Shown here piece after piece: positions 10,201 through 22,090 of a stretch of DNA of 64,000 nt. This DNA is from Mastigamoeba balamuthi (lineage: Eukaryota; Evosea; Mastigamoebida; Mastigamoebidae). The DNA is taken from NCBI GenBank assembly GCA_902651635.1, contig CACRSC010000028.1, positions 90,335 to 154,334 on the forward strand. Reading direction: 5' to 3'. The notes under the pieces are model-generated. The model had not been told where the DNA came from. It ran no database searches and was given only the letters and a program-made list of their open reading frames with translations. The number at the start of each line of letters is the position of its first letter. Position 1 is the first letter of the stretch. The translations under genes were made by a program, and so were the position numbers.

Positions 10201-11910
10201 GGGGATATTTCTGTGCTTTCCATGTACTTGGTCAACAAGCAAGTGACCTCCGGGCTTCTCCGGGACCCAGACGCGTTCGTACTTCATGATGTCGTGCCTA
10301 GACTCATGACACCCCCAGTGGTCATCTCAGAGCAGTTGCAGTGTATCCTGTGATGAACACACCAGAGTCACCTCAGAAAGGATGGATCGTGTTCTTCAAG
10401 GACATCAAACGAGTACTGCCACTGATGGCACGAATGACGAATATGTGCCTCGGCGTTCTGCCTACGGCGAACGGCACAAGAGGGCCACTAGCGGGCCTGC
10501 GAAGAGCACAGGGAACAGTAACCCCTGGATCAGATGCCAGCCGTGCGCAATCTAGGCAGCCAACACCCAACTCAGCTGACTCGGTGCATACCAATAGGCA
10601 GCGACGTCGCCATTGTGACGCACACTAGTGCAGGGAGTCTGTCAGGAGTGTTTACTACGTGCACCGGCGGGAACAGCAGTCCTCCAATCGGTGCAACCAC
10701 ATTCGAGGGAGCTGTTTTCTGTGACCTTGTGCGCTCCCTGCTCACAGCAGACGAGAAGGAGGAGCCACCATGACTCACAAACCAACTCAGGGAGGCGAGA
10801 ACGGCGTTGTCCTGTTCGCCATGCGCAACCAACGACTCCTGGCCGACGTGAGGAGTCTGTTCGGGATGCTGTGCGGGGTGGGCGTGGCGATCCTTGTCTG
10901 CATGTTTACTGGAAGCATCGTCCTGATGGAGTTGATTGTGTTCCGAGGCCTGTCGCGACTTTCCAGAGCCATCACCACCGTGGTGGCCTCCAAGATAGAG
11001 AGGGCCACAGTACAGTTCAAAGGCAACCACCAGCTCATGCGCATCTCGCATTCGATCAACGCCCTCCTCAAATTACGCGACCAACAGCAACAGTACACCC
11101 GCACAGCCACTTTGCACCCCCCCCCCCCTCTCACAGGGCCGGCTTTGGGACACAGGAGGTCGCTGGGCATAATCGAGTCGCTGTTCCCCCCGCACGTGTA
11201 CAGGTCGCTGAAGCAGGGCACCCTGCCCAGCGAGAGCTTCGAGGTGGCGAGCGTCATGTTCAGTGACGTCATCGACTTCAAGGCCTGGGCCACCGCGACG
11301 CCCCCCGAGGCTGTCGCCCAGTTCCTGAACGGCTTCATTGATGGACTCGACGAGATCGCCGACAGGCATGGTGTCACCAAGATCAAAACCATCCTCGACC
11401 TCTACTGTGTGTTTCCTCGCCCGGAGTGTTTCCCCGCTCACAGGGTCGGGATGGGGGCTGCGCGGTCGCAGTGGCAACCTCTGGCATCCCTGTGGCCACC
11501 AAGACGCATGCGGCCGACATTCTGCGGATGGCCCTCGAGTTTCACAAGTTCTGCGGAGGCAAGGCCATCGACTCAGCACACCGCGTGCAGCTGCGCATAG
11601 GCGTGAGCTCGGGACCAGTGGCGGGAGGGATCATCGGCAAGAGGAACTGGGTCTACGACATCTGGTCCGACACTGTCAACATGGTGCGTCACCCTGTCTG
11701 GGAGTGCATTCCAACACCCCCACTGCTCACGGGGTGTAATCGCAGGCTGCGCGGCTCAAGGCCAAGTCGCAGTCTGGGGCTGTGCTGTGCGACGACAGGA
11801 CACATGAGCTCGCATGCTCCGAGTTTGAGTTCGACGAGCCAGTGGTCCTGGAGCTCAAGGGCAAGGGCGCCCAGAAGGCGTTCTTCCTCCGGGGGCCCTC
11901 TTCTCAGTGA
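7232..11910 (+). CDS. tandem CHASE4-type receptor cyclase (two class III nucleotide cyclase modules)
   Basis: A multi-exon membrane cyclase. Module 1: start MPAPFVPVHTK, membrane helix (LLAALVALVSAAAVLTAI), CHASE4-like sensor (about 7380-8040), second helix at 8478-8560, then a catalytic domain with LFVDICNFT and TIGDAYG, both metal Asp present. Its C-terminal part (LQESASPGEI) runs without a stop, in the open frame 9461-10096, into module 2: helix AALLVISVAALVGFLF, CHASE4-like domain (NGTVVNSIGF), third and fourth membrane segments near 10850-10960, then VMFSDVIDFK, KTILDLY, LRIGVSSGPVAGG, YDIWSDTVN and an AARL arginine. Introns are about 33-100 nt and often begin gtaag. A frame change near 7870 is not explained by a normal intron, so a lesion or error is possible. 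CA|gtgagt at the end could extend the gene past 11910. Expected reaction: ATP or GTP to cyclic nucleotide at the membrane. Confidence 0.75.
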
Positions 11911-11969
11911 GTTATGTTTGCCGCTCTCTCATCTCTCCTGTTAAAGCACACCTCCTAGCCAAGCCTCGC

Positions 11970-12468
11970 TTAAGGTCTCTGTTGTCTCGTGAGTATCCCT
12001 CTTCCCCTGTTCAATTGCCGGGGCATTCGAGTCGATAAGCGACGGACGGTCTCAGCACGCGAGTGGGTGCTGCTCGGGTCTGCAGCACCCTCCATCGGTG
12101 CGGCCTCTCCTTGGGCACGGGGCGCAGCCGCGAGCTCGAAGGCTGCCATGTCGGTCCCCTGCGCGTAGTACTGACGGACCCTCCGGGCCGTGATGGCGTT
12201 GGCGTCGAGCATGGCGACGAGGAAATGGCGCGTGATGCCCCTGCCCGCGTTGTTGACCCACACGTCGACCCCCCCCGCGCTGCGCCACCGCCTCGGCCAG
12301 CACGCGCTCGGCCTCCCCGTTTATATGCACGGAGCAGATGGCGACGACGGCCAGGGCCCCGGCACGCTGACAGCGGGTGTGCTGCCACGCCAAGAACCGT
12401 GACGCAGCACGTTGAGGGCAACGCACTGAGGGCTCGGGAACGCCGCATGGGACCGCACGCACCCCCAC
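11970..12468 (-). pseudogene. short-chain dehydrogenase/reductase fragment, frameshifted
   Basis: The minus strand reads ERVLAEAVAQRGG in one frame and VDVWVNNAGRGITR in another. Together these match the Rossmann-fold SDR segment ending in the family NNAG motif. The frames meet at a run of eight G at 12268-12275; seven would join them. No TGxxxGxG cofactor loop or YxxxK active site is visible nearby. It lies between the cyclase end and the pantothenate kinase stop codon. It is a partial or dead gene, or a real gene carrying a homopolymer error. Confidence 0.5.
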
Positions 12469-12513
12469 GACGTAGGGAAGAAAAAAAACAAAGGCGAATT
12501 GTATACGAGGTGT

Positions 12514-14253
12514 TCACTCGGACGAGCACGCGGGCAGCGAGTGCGCCGGCGTCGTCGGCAGCGGGTGCAGCAGGGCGCCCAGGGCCCCGAGGTAGCCGTC
12601 GTGGTGCAGGAAGAGCGCCTGCATCGAGCCGCGCGACCACCAGCTGACCGACTTGGAGACAACGTCCCAGACGAGCGGGTTGCCCACAATGTAGCCACCG
12701 CAGAAGATGATCGTCCGCGTGCCGTGCAGCTGCGCGTTCAGGTACCCCAGCTGCGCCACGTTGTCCGCCACCATGCACAGCAGGCTCTTCACCACGTCCG
12801 CGTCCCGGTACGTGTGCACGTCGGGCCCCGGCGGCGAGCGCCTGCCGTTGTCCTCGCCCGTGATGCGGACCGACGAAGATCGCTGTATCCTCCCGAAGCT
12901 GACGTCACGAGATTTAGGAATCGAGAATCTGGCGGGGGTCAGAGTTGCTGCTCACTAGCTCGCTGTCACGTCGTTCTTGAGGTTGAGGGCCTTCTGGCCA
13001 CCGTAGATGTCGCCGACCATCAGGTCAACCCTTGTGGTGTCGCCTGGGGCAGCACAGCACACGCGCGGGGGCGTCGTGCCGGTGAGTGCGTGCGGGCGAG
13101 TGGTGGCTCGCAGGGCTGCTGTTCTTTACCGACGCCGGGCTTGCAGCACTCGAGGACCTCGTCCCACGTGCGCAGCGACGTGAGCAGCTTGGTCAGGCCC
13201 CAGAACGTGCCCCCGCCGATGCCGCTGCCGCTGACGCGCTCGAACATGCCCTCGCCCATGACCTTGAGGATGCTGACGCCCGACCCCACGTTGACCACCA
13301 GGTGCGGGAACCCTCCCTGCGTGCCGAACGAGCAGAGTCAGTCCACCTCGATTCTAGAAATGTGCCACGTCAACGCAGGGCTTTCCGGGCGTACGAGCTC
13401 CTGGGTCGACAGGTACGACTTGACAGGCGGCGCACCGGGCGACGGCGACGTGTACGTGAAGGCCTCTGTCTCTGCGTACTTGAGCAGGAACGTGAGCCCC
13501 GTCACGAGGCACCTCATCTCGTCCTGCCGGGGGAGCTGTCAGCTGCTGCTGCGCGGCAGTGGCAGTGGCAAGTGGGCAAAGGGGGCGGGAGCCCTCACGT
13601 GCTGGGAGAACTCGATGCCGAGCTCGCGCTTGACGAGGGGCGCGTACTTGAAGGCGCCGCCCCCGGTGGCGTTGAAGTAGTGCATGCCGCCGCCGTACTG
13701 GTCCTTGAGCCCCGACGTCTTGGTGAACTTGACAAAGGCCTCGGCGTTGGTCGTCGGGAACTTGAGGAACCGCAGCGCCCCGGGCGCCGCTGCGCTCGCC
13801 CCCGGTCAGTAATTCAACCGAATCAATTGAATTCGCACCCCCACGCGGGAAAACAGTCCGCAAAAGCCCACGCATCCGCAATCCGCTGCCAGCTCAGTTG
13901 CCTCGGACTGAATTGGCCGCGAGGCGACAGCAGAGCACACACACACGCGGGCAGCGCAGTGGCAATCTCCCCCTCCCCCCCATCACAGAGCGAGCACACG
14001 AAAGGGCGCTCGGGGGCGACGGGGAAGGGGCACCGGAGACGTGGAGGCTGGGGTCGGGGAGGAGGTTGAAGTTGGAGGGGTTGGTGCCCGAGTGGTCGTG
14101 GCGGATGTACTCGGGCAGCATCGGCGGGCGCGGCGGCCGCCAGTACACAAACTTGACCAGCGTGCCCCCGATGTCCACCGCCGCGGGCGACGTGCGCCAG
14201 TGCCGCTCCTCGGGCGGCGGCGTCTGGTAGCGGTACGTCGGCGGCGCTGACAT
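12514..14253 (-). CDS. pantothenate kinase (type II/PanK4-like fold)
   Basis: Phosphorylates pantothenate with ATP, the first step of coenzyme A synthesis; likely cytosolic. The start MSAPPTYRYQTPPPEE leads into the ATP-binding VDIGGTLVKFVYW. Exons continue minus-ward: ALRFLKFPTTNAEAFVKF...NATGGGAFKYAPL (about 13800-13640), DEMRCLVTGLTFLL, LVVNVGSGVSILKV...GSGIGGGTFWGLTKLL (about 13310-13140), DIYGGQKALNL, and the last exon with IIFCGGYIVGNPLVWDVVS and ALFLHHDGYLGALGALL before the stop. All ASKHA-fold landmarks of eukaryotic PanK are present. There are about five introns. It is head-to-head with DUS3. A fragment of the last exon is duplicated at 215-275. Confidence 0.85.
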
Positions 14254-15065
14254 GTGCGCAAGAGATGCGTCGCGAATCGACGGAGAGCCGGTGGGGGTGG
14301 GCCGGGGCGCGGCGGGCAGCGCTCTCTGATCTGACGGTTTGGAGAAGATATGAGAGATTGACTGTGAGATCTTCTTCGGGGCCACGCCTGTGCGCGTGGG
14401 GTCTTCGCCGGACCCCTGTGGACGTGGAATATCTCGTGAATTTCCCGGGGCTGCCGGAGCGGAGCCAGGAGCCCGGAGCAAGGCGCGCGGCGCGTACGGG
14501 GCGGCGCCAGGATGGCCTGGGCGGGCAAGGCTGGGCTGGATATTCTCGGACATATCGCGGAAGGAAAATCAGCAGAATTCTCGGATACGTGCAGGAATCT
14601 CCACGTGATTCCCAGCCGCGTCACACGCCACGTGGCCCCACGTGGCCGCGCTGGCGGGCACTGCGACGGCCGAGGCGCGCCACCAGAGCCCTGCGTCTCG
14701 GGGCGACTCCTCGAACAGGCTTTGGCGAGCGTTCTCACCTTTCTGCGGTGTTTTTGCTGTGTCTAGCAGTGCTTTCTGCGCTGTTTTCTGCGCGGTTCTA
14801 AGGAAAGGCCCGCGAATGACACGCGTTCTTGTGTGGAAACGGTGCCCCAACGTGGGGCGTCATGTATGCCCTCGTCGTCAGAGTGCAAGCGAACACCACT
14901 TGCGCTGGTAGCGACGGGCTGGGGCTGCCGAGAGCGACCCTCTCTCGTCTTGGGGTGCTGTTCGGTGTACGGCACACCAATATCAGCCGATACGGAGTTT
15001 TTACGTCATCGATGAATCTCCGGATGAATCTTCGCAGAGATCTTTGGCTTCGGTGCACCCAAACA
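14254..15065. promoter_or_regulatory. shared intergenic region between divergent PanK and DUS3 genes
   Basis: About 810 bp separates the two start codons, so the promoters of both genes probably lie here. I see no clear TATA element. The region carries AT-cored words (ggatattctcgg, ggaatatctcgtgaa) of the sort that recur in introns elsewhere in the window, so part may be untranslated-leader intron. No separate gene is supported. Confidence 0.35.
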
Positions 15066-18000
15066 ATGGCGGACACCACCGCTCCCTCAGAACCGGCAGC
15101 GCCCGCAGCGCCCGCGCCCCCCGCGGCGCCGGCAGCAGCTCCCGCCCCGCAGCCCGCGTCGCCCGCCCCGGCCGCCGACGAGGAGCCGGCGGTGCCGCGC
15201 CTGGGCCCCGGCGACGCGCCCGTCAAGGCCGAGTACCTCATCGCCCGCCCCCGCAAGGCACAGCGCAGCCCCCACAGGGCCCAGCAGCACGCGCACCACG
15301 CCCCCCGCTGACCTCTGGGATGGGTGGGACTGGGCGAGCGCAGAGGAGCCAGCCGGACGAGGGGGCGCAGGGGCAGCAGGGGGAGCAGGGGCAGCAGCAG
15401 CCCGAGGCGGGGTTCGCGGGGCACAGGAGGGGCAGGAAGCAGGCGGCCAGGCAGAGGAGGGAGGCCTCCAACGCGGCCCTCTGCGAGCGGCTCGCCCTCG
15501 GGGAGCCCTGCCCCCTCGGCGACAGGTGCAGGTTCTCGCACGACGTCGCCGCCTACCTCAAGAACAAGGCCCGTGTGCCCCCCNNNNNNNNNNNNNNNNN
15601 NNNNNNNNNNNNNNNNNNNNNNNNNNNNNNNNNNNNNNNNNNNNNNNNNNNNNNNNNNNNNNNNNNNNNNNNNNNNNNNNNNNNNNNNNNNNNNNNNNNN
15701 NNNNNNNNNNNNNNNNNNNNNNNNNNNNNNNNNNNNNNNNNNNNNNNNNNNNNNNNNNNNNNNNNNNNNNNNNNNNNNNNNNNNNNNNNNNNNNNNNNNN
15801 NNNNNNNNNNNNNNNNNNNNNNNNNNNNNNNNNNNNNNNNNNNNNNNNNNNNNNNNNNNNNNNNNNNNNNNNNNNNNNNNNNNNNNNNNNNNNNNNNNNN
15901 NNNNNNNNNNNNNNNNNNNNNNNNNNNNNNNNNNNNNNNNNNNNNNNNNNNNNNNNNNNNNNNNNNNNNNNNNNNNNNNNNNNNNNNNNNNNNNNNNNNN
16001 NNNNNNNNNNNNNNNNNNNNNNNNNNNNNNNNNNNNNNNNNNNNNNNNNNNNNNNNNNNNNNNNNNNNNNNNNNNNNNNNNNNNNNNNNNNNNNNNNNNN
16101 NNNNNNNNNNNNNNNNNNNNNNNNNNNNNNNNNNNNNNNNNNNNNNNNNNNNNNNNNNNNNNNNNNNNNNNNNNNNNNNNNNNNNNNNNNNCCCCCCACT
16201 TCCCTGTGTGCTGCGTCAAATTCCCTGCGGGCGCCGGGGATCGATCCGCCGTTCTGCCCCCGCCCCACGAGTCAGCGGATGAAGATCTGGTTTTTCCCCC
16301 AAACTGGCATTTTCCCAGCGGGGAATCGCGCACGTCAATTTCACATACCAAATTCCCGAAGGCCCCGGGAATCGAACCTGCGCTCAGGCCTGTTTTCAAG
16401 TGCGCGCTTTGCCTGACACGCTCCCCCCCCCCGCTCCCTGGACGTGCAGCCGGCGGACCTGGGGCCGAGGTGCGAGGTGTTTGAGCAGACGGGGAGGTGC
16501 CCGCAGGGGCTGCGGTGCAGGTTCGGCTCGTCGCACATCAAGGACGGGGCCAACGTGGTGCGCGAGCCCGTGACGCCGCTGCCGCCCATCACGAACATGA
16601 TGCCGCGCGAGAAGCTGCTGGGGTTCAAGGACCGCTCGCGCGACGCCTCGGCGTGGAAGCTGGCCGACGAGACTGTGCTCGAGCGCCAGAAGACGCGCCA
16701 GAAGCCCGGCCAGGAGCAGGAGGACCAGGAGGACCAGGAGGACCAGGAGCAGTGCGACGCCCCCATGGCAGACGCGCCCGAGGCCAAGCAGGAGCAGCAG
16801 TGCGCAGCACAGCCCGCGGAGCCTCCGGCAGCGCCCNCGGAGCCCCCGGCAGCGCCCAAGCCCGAGGCCCAGCAGCAGCAGAGCGACGCCGCGGCGGCGG
16901 GGGCGCAGGCCAAGGAGGAGCAGCCCGCAGAGCAGCCCCAGGCAGCGGCCAGCAACGGGATGGCCGAGCACGTGGAGACGAGGCTGCTGCAGCGCGAGAA
17001 GAAGAGGGTCGACTGGCGCGGCAAGACGTACCTGGCCCCGCTGACCACCGTCGGCAACCTGCCCTTCCGCCGCGTCTGCAAGGGCTTCGGCGTCGGTGCG
17101 TCTCGCAGCCTCCCCCCTTCCCCCCACCCGCAAGCCCGTCGCGTTCGCGTTCTGTTTGCTCGACTTTGCGTGGCGCAACCAGTTGTCCAGAGGGCGTGCG
17201 CACTGCACTGCACATTGGCTCCAATTCAGTTTTGGTTGCCCTTCGATTGATTTGTAAACCAACTCGAGTAAAGCGCTTGCATGTGCTCGTTCGCATTCTG
17301 CGTGAAACAAGGTCGCATGCCTCACTTTCCGGCGACGAGAGCAAAGGGGGCAAAGCTCGCTTAATGCGGTAAACTGACGTCATCACAATTGAATCGCGTT
17401 TTGAATGCGAGGATTTGAATCAGCACAGCCAAAGTCAAAAGGAAACGAACACTCAAGCCGCTTGTGCTCACTCGCGGGCTGGCGCGCCACAGACATCACG
17501 GTGGGGGAGATGGCGATCGCGGACAACCTGCTGGAGGGGCAGGCGTCCGAGTGGGCGCTGCTGCGCAGGCACGCGTGCGAGGACGTCTTTGGCGTGCAGC
17601 TGGCGGGCTCGTACCCGCGGACGATGGCGCGCGCCGCGCAGCTGCTGGCCGACGAGGGCGTCAGCGTGGACTTTGTCGACGTCAACGCGGGCTGCCCCAT
17701 CGACGCCGTCTGCAAGCGCGGCATGTGCGCCGCGCTGCTCGAGAAGCCCAACCGCCTCGGCGACATCCTCAGCACCATGTCGCGCATCCTGCCGGTCCCG
17801 CTGACCGTGAAGCTGCGCATGGGCCGCGCCGAGAAGGTGCCGACGGTGCACAGGACGATCGTCCCGCGGCTCGCCGAGTGGGGCGTCGACGCGGCGGTGC
17901 TGCACGGGCGCTCGCGGCAGCAGCGCTACTCCAAGAGCGCCGACTGGGAGTACATCGCGAGCGTCGCGCGCGCGAGCCCCGTCCCGGTGCTCGGCAACGG

Positions 18001-18454
18001 CGACATCTTCTCGTACGAGGACTGGGACCGCGCGCTGCGGACGGGCGTCGAGTCGGCGACGATCGCGCGCGCGGCGCTGATCAAGCCGTGGATCTTCACG
18101 GAGATCAAGGAGCGCAGGCACTGGGACATCAGCGCCAGCGAGCGCTTCGACATTGTCCGCAAGTTCGTGTCGTACGGGCTCGAGTACTGGGGCAGCGACG
18201 ACCGCGGCGTCGAGACCACGCGGCAGTTCACCTGCGAGTGGCTCTCGTTCCTGCACCGCTACGTGCCCGTGGGGCTCCTCGAGGTGCTTCCCGCGCGCGT
18301 GGGCGACAGGCCGCCGGCGTACAGGGGCAGGGACGACCTCGAGACGCTGCTGGCCAGCGACAAGAGCTCCGACTGGGTCAAGATCACCGAGATGCTGCTC
18401 GGCCCCGCCCCGCAGGGCTTCAGCTTCGTCCCCAAGCACAAGTCCAACTCGTGA
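15066..18454 (+). CDS. DUS3: tRNA-dihydrouridine(47) synthase (Dus3), CCCH zinc-finger type
   Basis: Reduces uridine 47 of tRNA variable loops using NADPH and FMN. The N-terminus is Ala/Pro-rich. Two CCCH fingers flank the assembly gap: [20 protein letters not shown] (C-x8-C-x5-C-x3-H) and [16 protein letters not shown]...H. A Gln/Glu-rich linker follows, then [20 protein letters not shown] (TIM-barrel entry), an intron (17096-17492), and the long last exon with [13 protein letters not shown] (catalytic Cys in NxGCP), [22 protein letters not shown] and [14 protein letters not shown]. The first intron (15258-15343) appears to be GC-AG. The stop is TGA. Part of the protein between the fingers is lost in the N run. 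Confidence 0.92.
15584..16191. other. assembly gap (608 N)
   Basis: A run of undetermined bases inside DUS3, after the first zinc-finger exon. The sequence just after it (16192-16449) looks intronic. It contains fragments such as ccgggaatcgaacctgcg that resemble the antisense of a tRNA T-arm. A single N also occurs at about 16837. Confidence 0.98.
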
Positions 18455-18985
18455 CGGCCCCCGCATAGCAGCCACGCGGCCACTGGCAAACAACGCAAAC
18501 ACTCCGCTCCGTGGGCCTGCATCGGTGTGGCGCTGCCTCTGGGGGTACAAAGGGGACTGGGGGCAGTTGACGGCTTCTTTCCACACGCAAGACAGATGCT
18601 CGGTATGCTAGAATAGATGCCATGGGGGTCATCTGGAGTGCCAGGCCACACCGGGTAGGTTTAACCTACTTAAGTACGGTGGTGTCGACTGAAAGAGGAG
18701 TGTTGCATACCACCCTTACGACTACTGTGCGCCGTACTTGATTGAATAGATGCCGGGAAGGTCACACACTGAGTAGCCTTGCCTGAAACAGCCAACACAT
18801 TTGTGCAGAGTATTTCGACTGAAAGAGAAGTTGGCTCTTCGATGACGTGCTGGGGAGAGCGAGCAGCAACTCAGAGGGAGGGGTGCTCTGGAGGAAGAGC
18901 TTTGATGCTATCTACAGGGAGACCTCACCGACGAGGCCCTATTCTAGTTGTCCGTCTAGCTCGACGGTGCCGAGGCGGGGCGACC
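18455..18985. repeat. intergenic spacer with a degenerate direct duplication
   Basis: Lies between the convergent ends of DUS3 and the beta-helix gene. Words are repeated in the same order: aatagatgcc near 18612 and 18746, and tcgactgaaagag near 18686 and 18817. This implies a duplicated unit of about 131-134 bp with drift. No gene seen. Confidence 0.45.
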
Positions 18986-21900
18986 TCAGAGAGTAGTGTC
19001 CCACAGGCCGTCCGAGGCGGCCGTGTAGAACTTGCGCCCGATCCTCTCGAACGGGATGCTGCGCCAGCACTTCATCTTCAGCACGGGCGAGGCCGGCTTC
19101 AGCCTGAAGTCCATCGCGCGCTCGTTGACCACGAGCGGGTCGACGTCCTCGAGGTTGTTCTTGATCTCCTTGTAGAACGAGAACCCCCCGGTGCCGCCCC
19201 AGCTGTCCTCTGCGAGCCACACCTTCACGCGCCACCCGGCGTTGCAGCTGAACACGCACCCCTGCGGCTCGGTCCAGTTGCCCGCGACGACCTTGGCGAA
19301 GTCGTCGGGCACCGCCGCGAGGGCCGGGTAGCGCGTCTTCCAGGGGTCCTGCTGGTAGTGAATGCCGTCCTGGTGCAGCTTCTCGAGCAGGTTCCAGTCG
19401 CTGCCCTTGATGTTGCTCACGGTCGTGCCGCGCCTGTCCGTCTGCGTGGCCGCCGTGCAGTTGATGAAGAGGTTGTTGGTGAAGATGTTGTCGCGCCCGC
19501 CGCTCGACATGGTCGCGTGGCCGTGTATCTGCAGTTGCAGTGTTGGGAGGAACTGAGTATGCGCGCGGTCTCAGATGGCTCTGGCCTGTCTGCGAGTGCG
19601 TACGCTGTAGAAGACGTTGTACTTGGCTGCGACGCCGCTGCCAGCGTCGTCGACATACACGGCCTGCACGATCGCCGTGCTGTCGAACCCGGTGATGTCT
19701 GTGCGCCAGCCGAATTATTATCTTCCACTTCGTTTTTTCATGTTGAGGGCTGGGTATTGGCGTACCGTGGATGAAGTTGAAATAGATCCTGTTGCCCCTG
19801 AGGCCCCAGTTACGGCCGCCGTAGACAGCGCCCGAGTCGGACGAGTGTCTGCAGACGTCGTAGATCTCGTTGAAGAACACCCGGTGCTCGTTGCCCGCGT
19901 ACATCTGCGAGCAGAACAGAACAGTGAGCCCCGATCGATTGGGAGACAACCAACGCACGAGGGCTGTGTGCGGGCTTCCGTGGATGAGGTTGTGGCGGAT
20001 GACGTTGCCGCAGCCGCCGACGGAGACGGCGGGCGAGTACGTGCGGTCCCAGTACGAGAACTCGCTGATCTCGGAGAACTCGACGAAGTTGTTGCCGTTG
20101 GTCAGGCTCGACCTCACGCCCCCGATCATCGTGATGCACCCGGACCCGCAGTTCCTCACCGTGCAGTTCGTGATGCCGTTGGACGTCCCCGTCATCGCTA
20201 TTTGTTTGTTTGTTCATTCGTTGTATTTTTGCCCGTTGAGTCCGAGCGGAAATCAACTGCAGGAAAAAGAGACACGCACAGACTGCGCTGCCGCCAGTGT
20301 TGCGGATGGTGCACGAGTCGAGCAAGTTGTTGGAGCCCTTGATGGAGATGATGGTGGAGCGCGTGTTCTCGAACTTGATGCCCTTGAACGTGACCCCGGA
20401 GACACCGTCCTTGAGCATGAACAGCGGGCTGTCCGTCAGCGAGACGGCGATCTCCTTGGACTTGATCGGCGCGGGTGGCCAGAAGTACAGCCTCCCCGTG
20501 GCGTTGTCGAAGTAGTACTCGCCGGCCTCGTCGAGCTCCTCCAGCACGTTCCAGAAGAAGAACGGCTGCCCGACCTTGAGCCCGTAGCTGAAGGTAGGCA
20601 GTACTTAGAATTTTTCTAAAGTCCGGAGTGTGGGCCGTACAGCGAGGGCTCGGAGAGGGTGACGGTCCTGTCCTTCTTGTTGATGCGCACGGGGCAGGAC
20701 ATGTCGGACCAGTGCCAGTACCAGAGCCCCGTGGCCCAGACCTCCTGCTGCGCCCACGACGAGGGCCTCGTGCCCGGGTACCCGAACACCTGCCCCGTCG
20801 TGCTGGGCACCGAGTCGATCTTGACGAACCCCTTCCACCTGCGGTCTGCGCCGTAGAGTCCGCAGTTGGCCACCAGTCCCGCAGGCGGGTGTGTGGACGT
20901 GTGTGCCCGTACCCGAGTAGTCGATGAAGAGGGTGCCCGTGGCCTGGGACTCGGCGCTGGGGCTGAGGGGGTCGTAGAGGTAGGTGCTGTAGCGGCTCCA
21001 GAAGGGGTGGTCCGTCGAGGGGTACTGCCGCGGGTTGCACGACACGAACCACGCCGTCAGGCTGTGGTCGCTGTACGGCCACGTCATCCTGTACAGGTAG
21101 TACTGCAGCCCGTTGACGAGCTTGGCCCTCTTCCACATGGGCTCCCCGTCGTTGGTCCCCGCCCTGCAGAAGACGGTGCCCCGCGTGTTGGCAACCCACA
21201 GCGGAGCCAACGGCCCACGGACCTCAGATAGAGCCCCGCGGTGGCTGCCGTGCCCTGGATCGTGACCTGGTTGCCCGTGACCGTGTCGAAGACGTCGTCG
21301 GGGTCGCTGTCGTTGACGTTGGGCCAGCGGGCGATGCGCATGCGCTCGGACCCGAACCACAGCTCCGAGGGCCCGAGGCGCGACCCCCCGGTCCCCCTGC
21401 GCGCCAACGGCCCCCACTCGGACACCTTGATGCCGTGGTCCTGCACGCCCGTGACGAGCACGTTGGCCCTCGCTGCCGCCGAGAGCCTGCCCCACACGGC
21501 CGCGTCCTTGGTCTTGTCCAGGGCCCGGAAGAGGCCCGCCCTCAGCGTCTTGCCGCCCGTGAACCGCACGTCGTCGTTGCCGTACCTGCGCAGAGGGGAG
21601 GCCTCGCCCGGTCAGCCCGCAGGCGCCGCGGGGGCCGAGGGCGCACGCTTGGAAGACGACGGGGTTGGCGGTGCTGAGGCCCTTGGGCTGTGTGGGGCTG
21701 AGCGTGACCGTCTCGCTGATGGGGTAGACGCCCGCGTGGAACAGCACGCGGGCACCGCCAGCGGGCACCGACGACAGCTTCGCCAGCGCACCGCCTGGAG
21801 GCCCGAGGAGCAGCGGGGACCGGTGGTGCAGTGCGGGGTTGAGAAGCGTAGGCGTGGGGGGGGGGGGCATAATCGGTGATAAGCGAGGGCGGTTGGAGGG

Positions 21901-22090
21901 GGGTTTTTGACCCGGGGAGGAAGGTGCGAAGGTGCACTGGGCTCGCACCGGGTGTCGCAAGTGGGTGGGCCTGCGTGCCAGCGGAGCTGTCCGAGCCCGC
22001 GGGCGACACGTGCAGCTCCACGAGGGCGCGGGCAGCTGCTGCGAGGCCGCAACCCAGCAGCAGCGCGCGGTATGCAACGCAGACACGCAT
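18986..22090 (-). CDS. secreted right-handed parallel beta-helix (pectate-lyase-fold) protein
   Basis: The start MRVCVAYRALLLGCGLAAAA is a clear signal peptide. It leads to VELHVSPAGSDSSAGTQAHP, the usual opening of secreted beta-helix proteins (YVSPxGxDxxxGT). Later exons carry ELWFGSERMRIARWPN, WATGLWYWHWSDMSCPVRI, NVLEELDEAGEYYFDNATG and LYFWPP, then helix rungs (GVTFKGIKFENTRSTIISIK, VRNCGSGCITMIGGV, NVIRHNLIHG) and the C-terminal PASPVLKMKCWRSIPFERIG. This order resembles large bacterial carbohydrate-active or surface beta-helix proteins. Substrate is unknown; a secreted glycan-acting enzyme or adhesin is likely. Roughly eight exons, minus strand. Bacterial ancestry is possible but the gene has introns. 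Confidence 0.75.

Noticed and set aside
17464-18586. Long frames on both strands over the DUS3 last exon
   Set aside because: They are Arg/Gly- or Val/Asp-rich shadows of the DUS3 frame, which has all the expected motifs.
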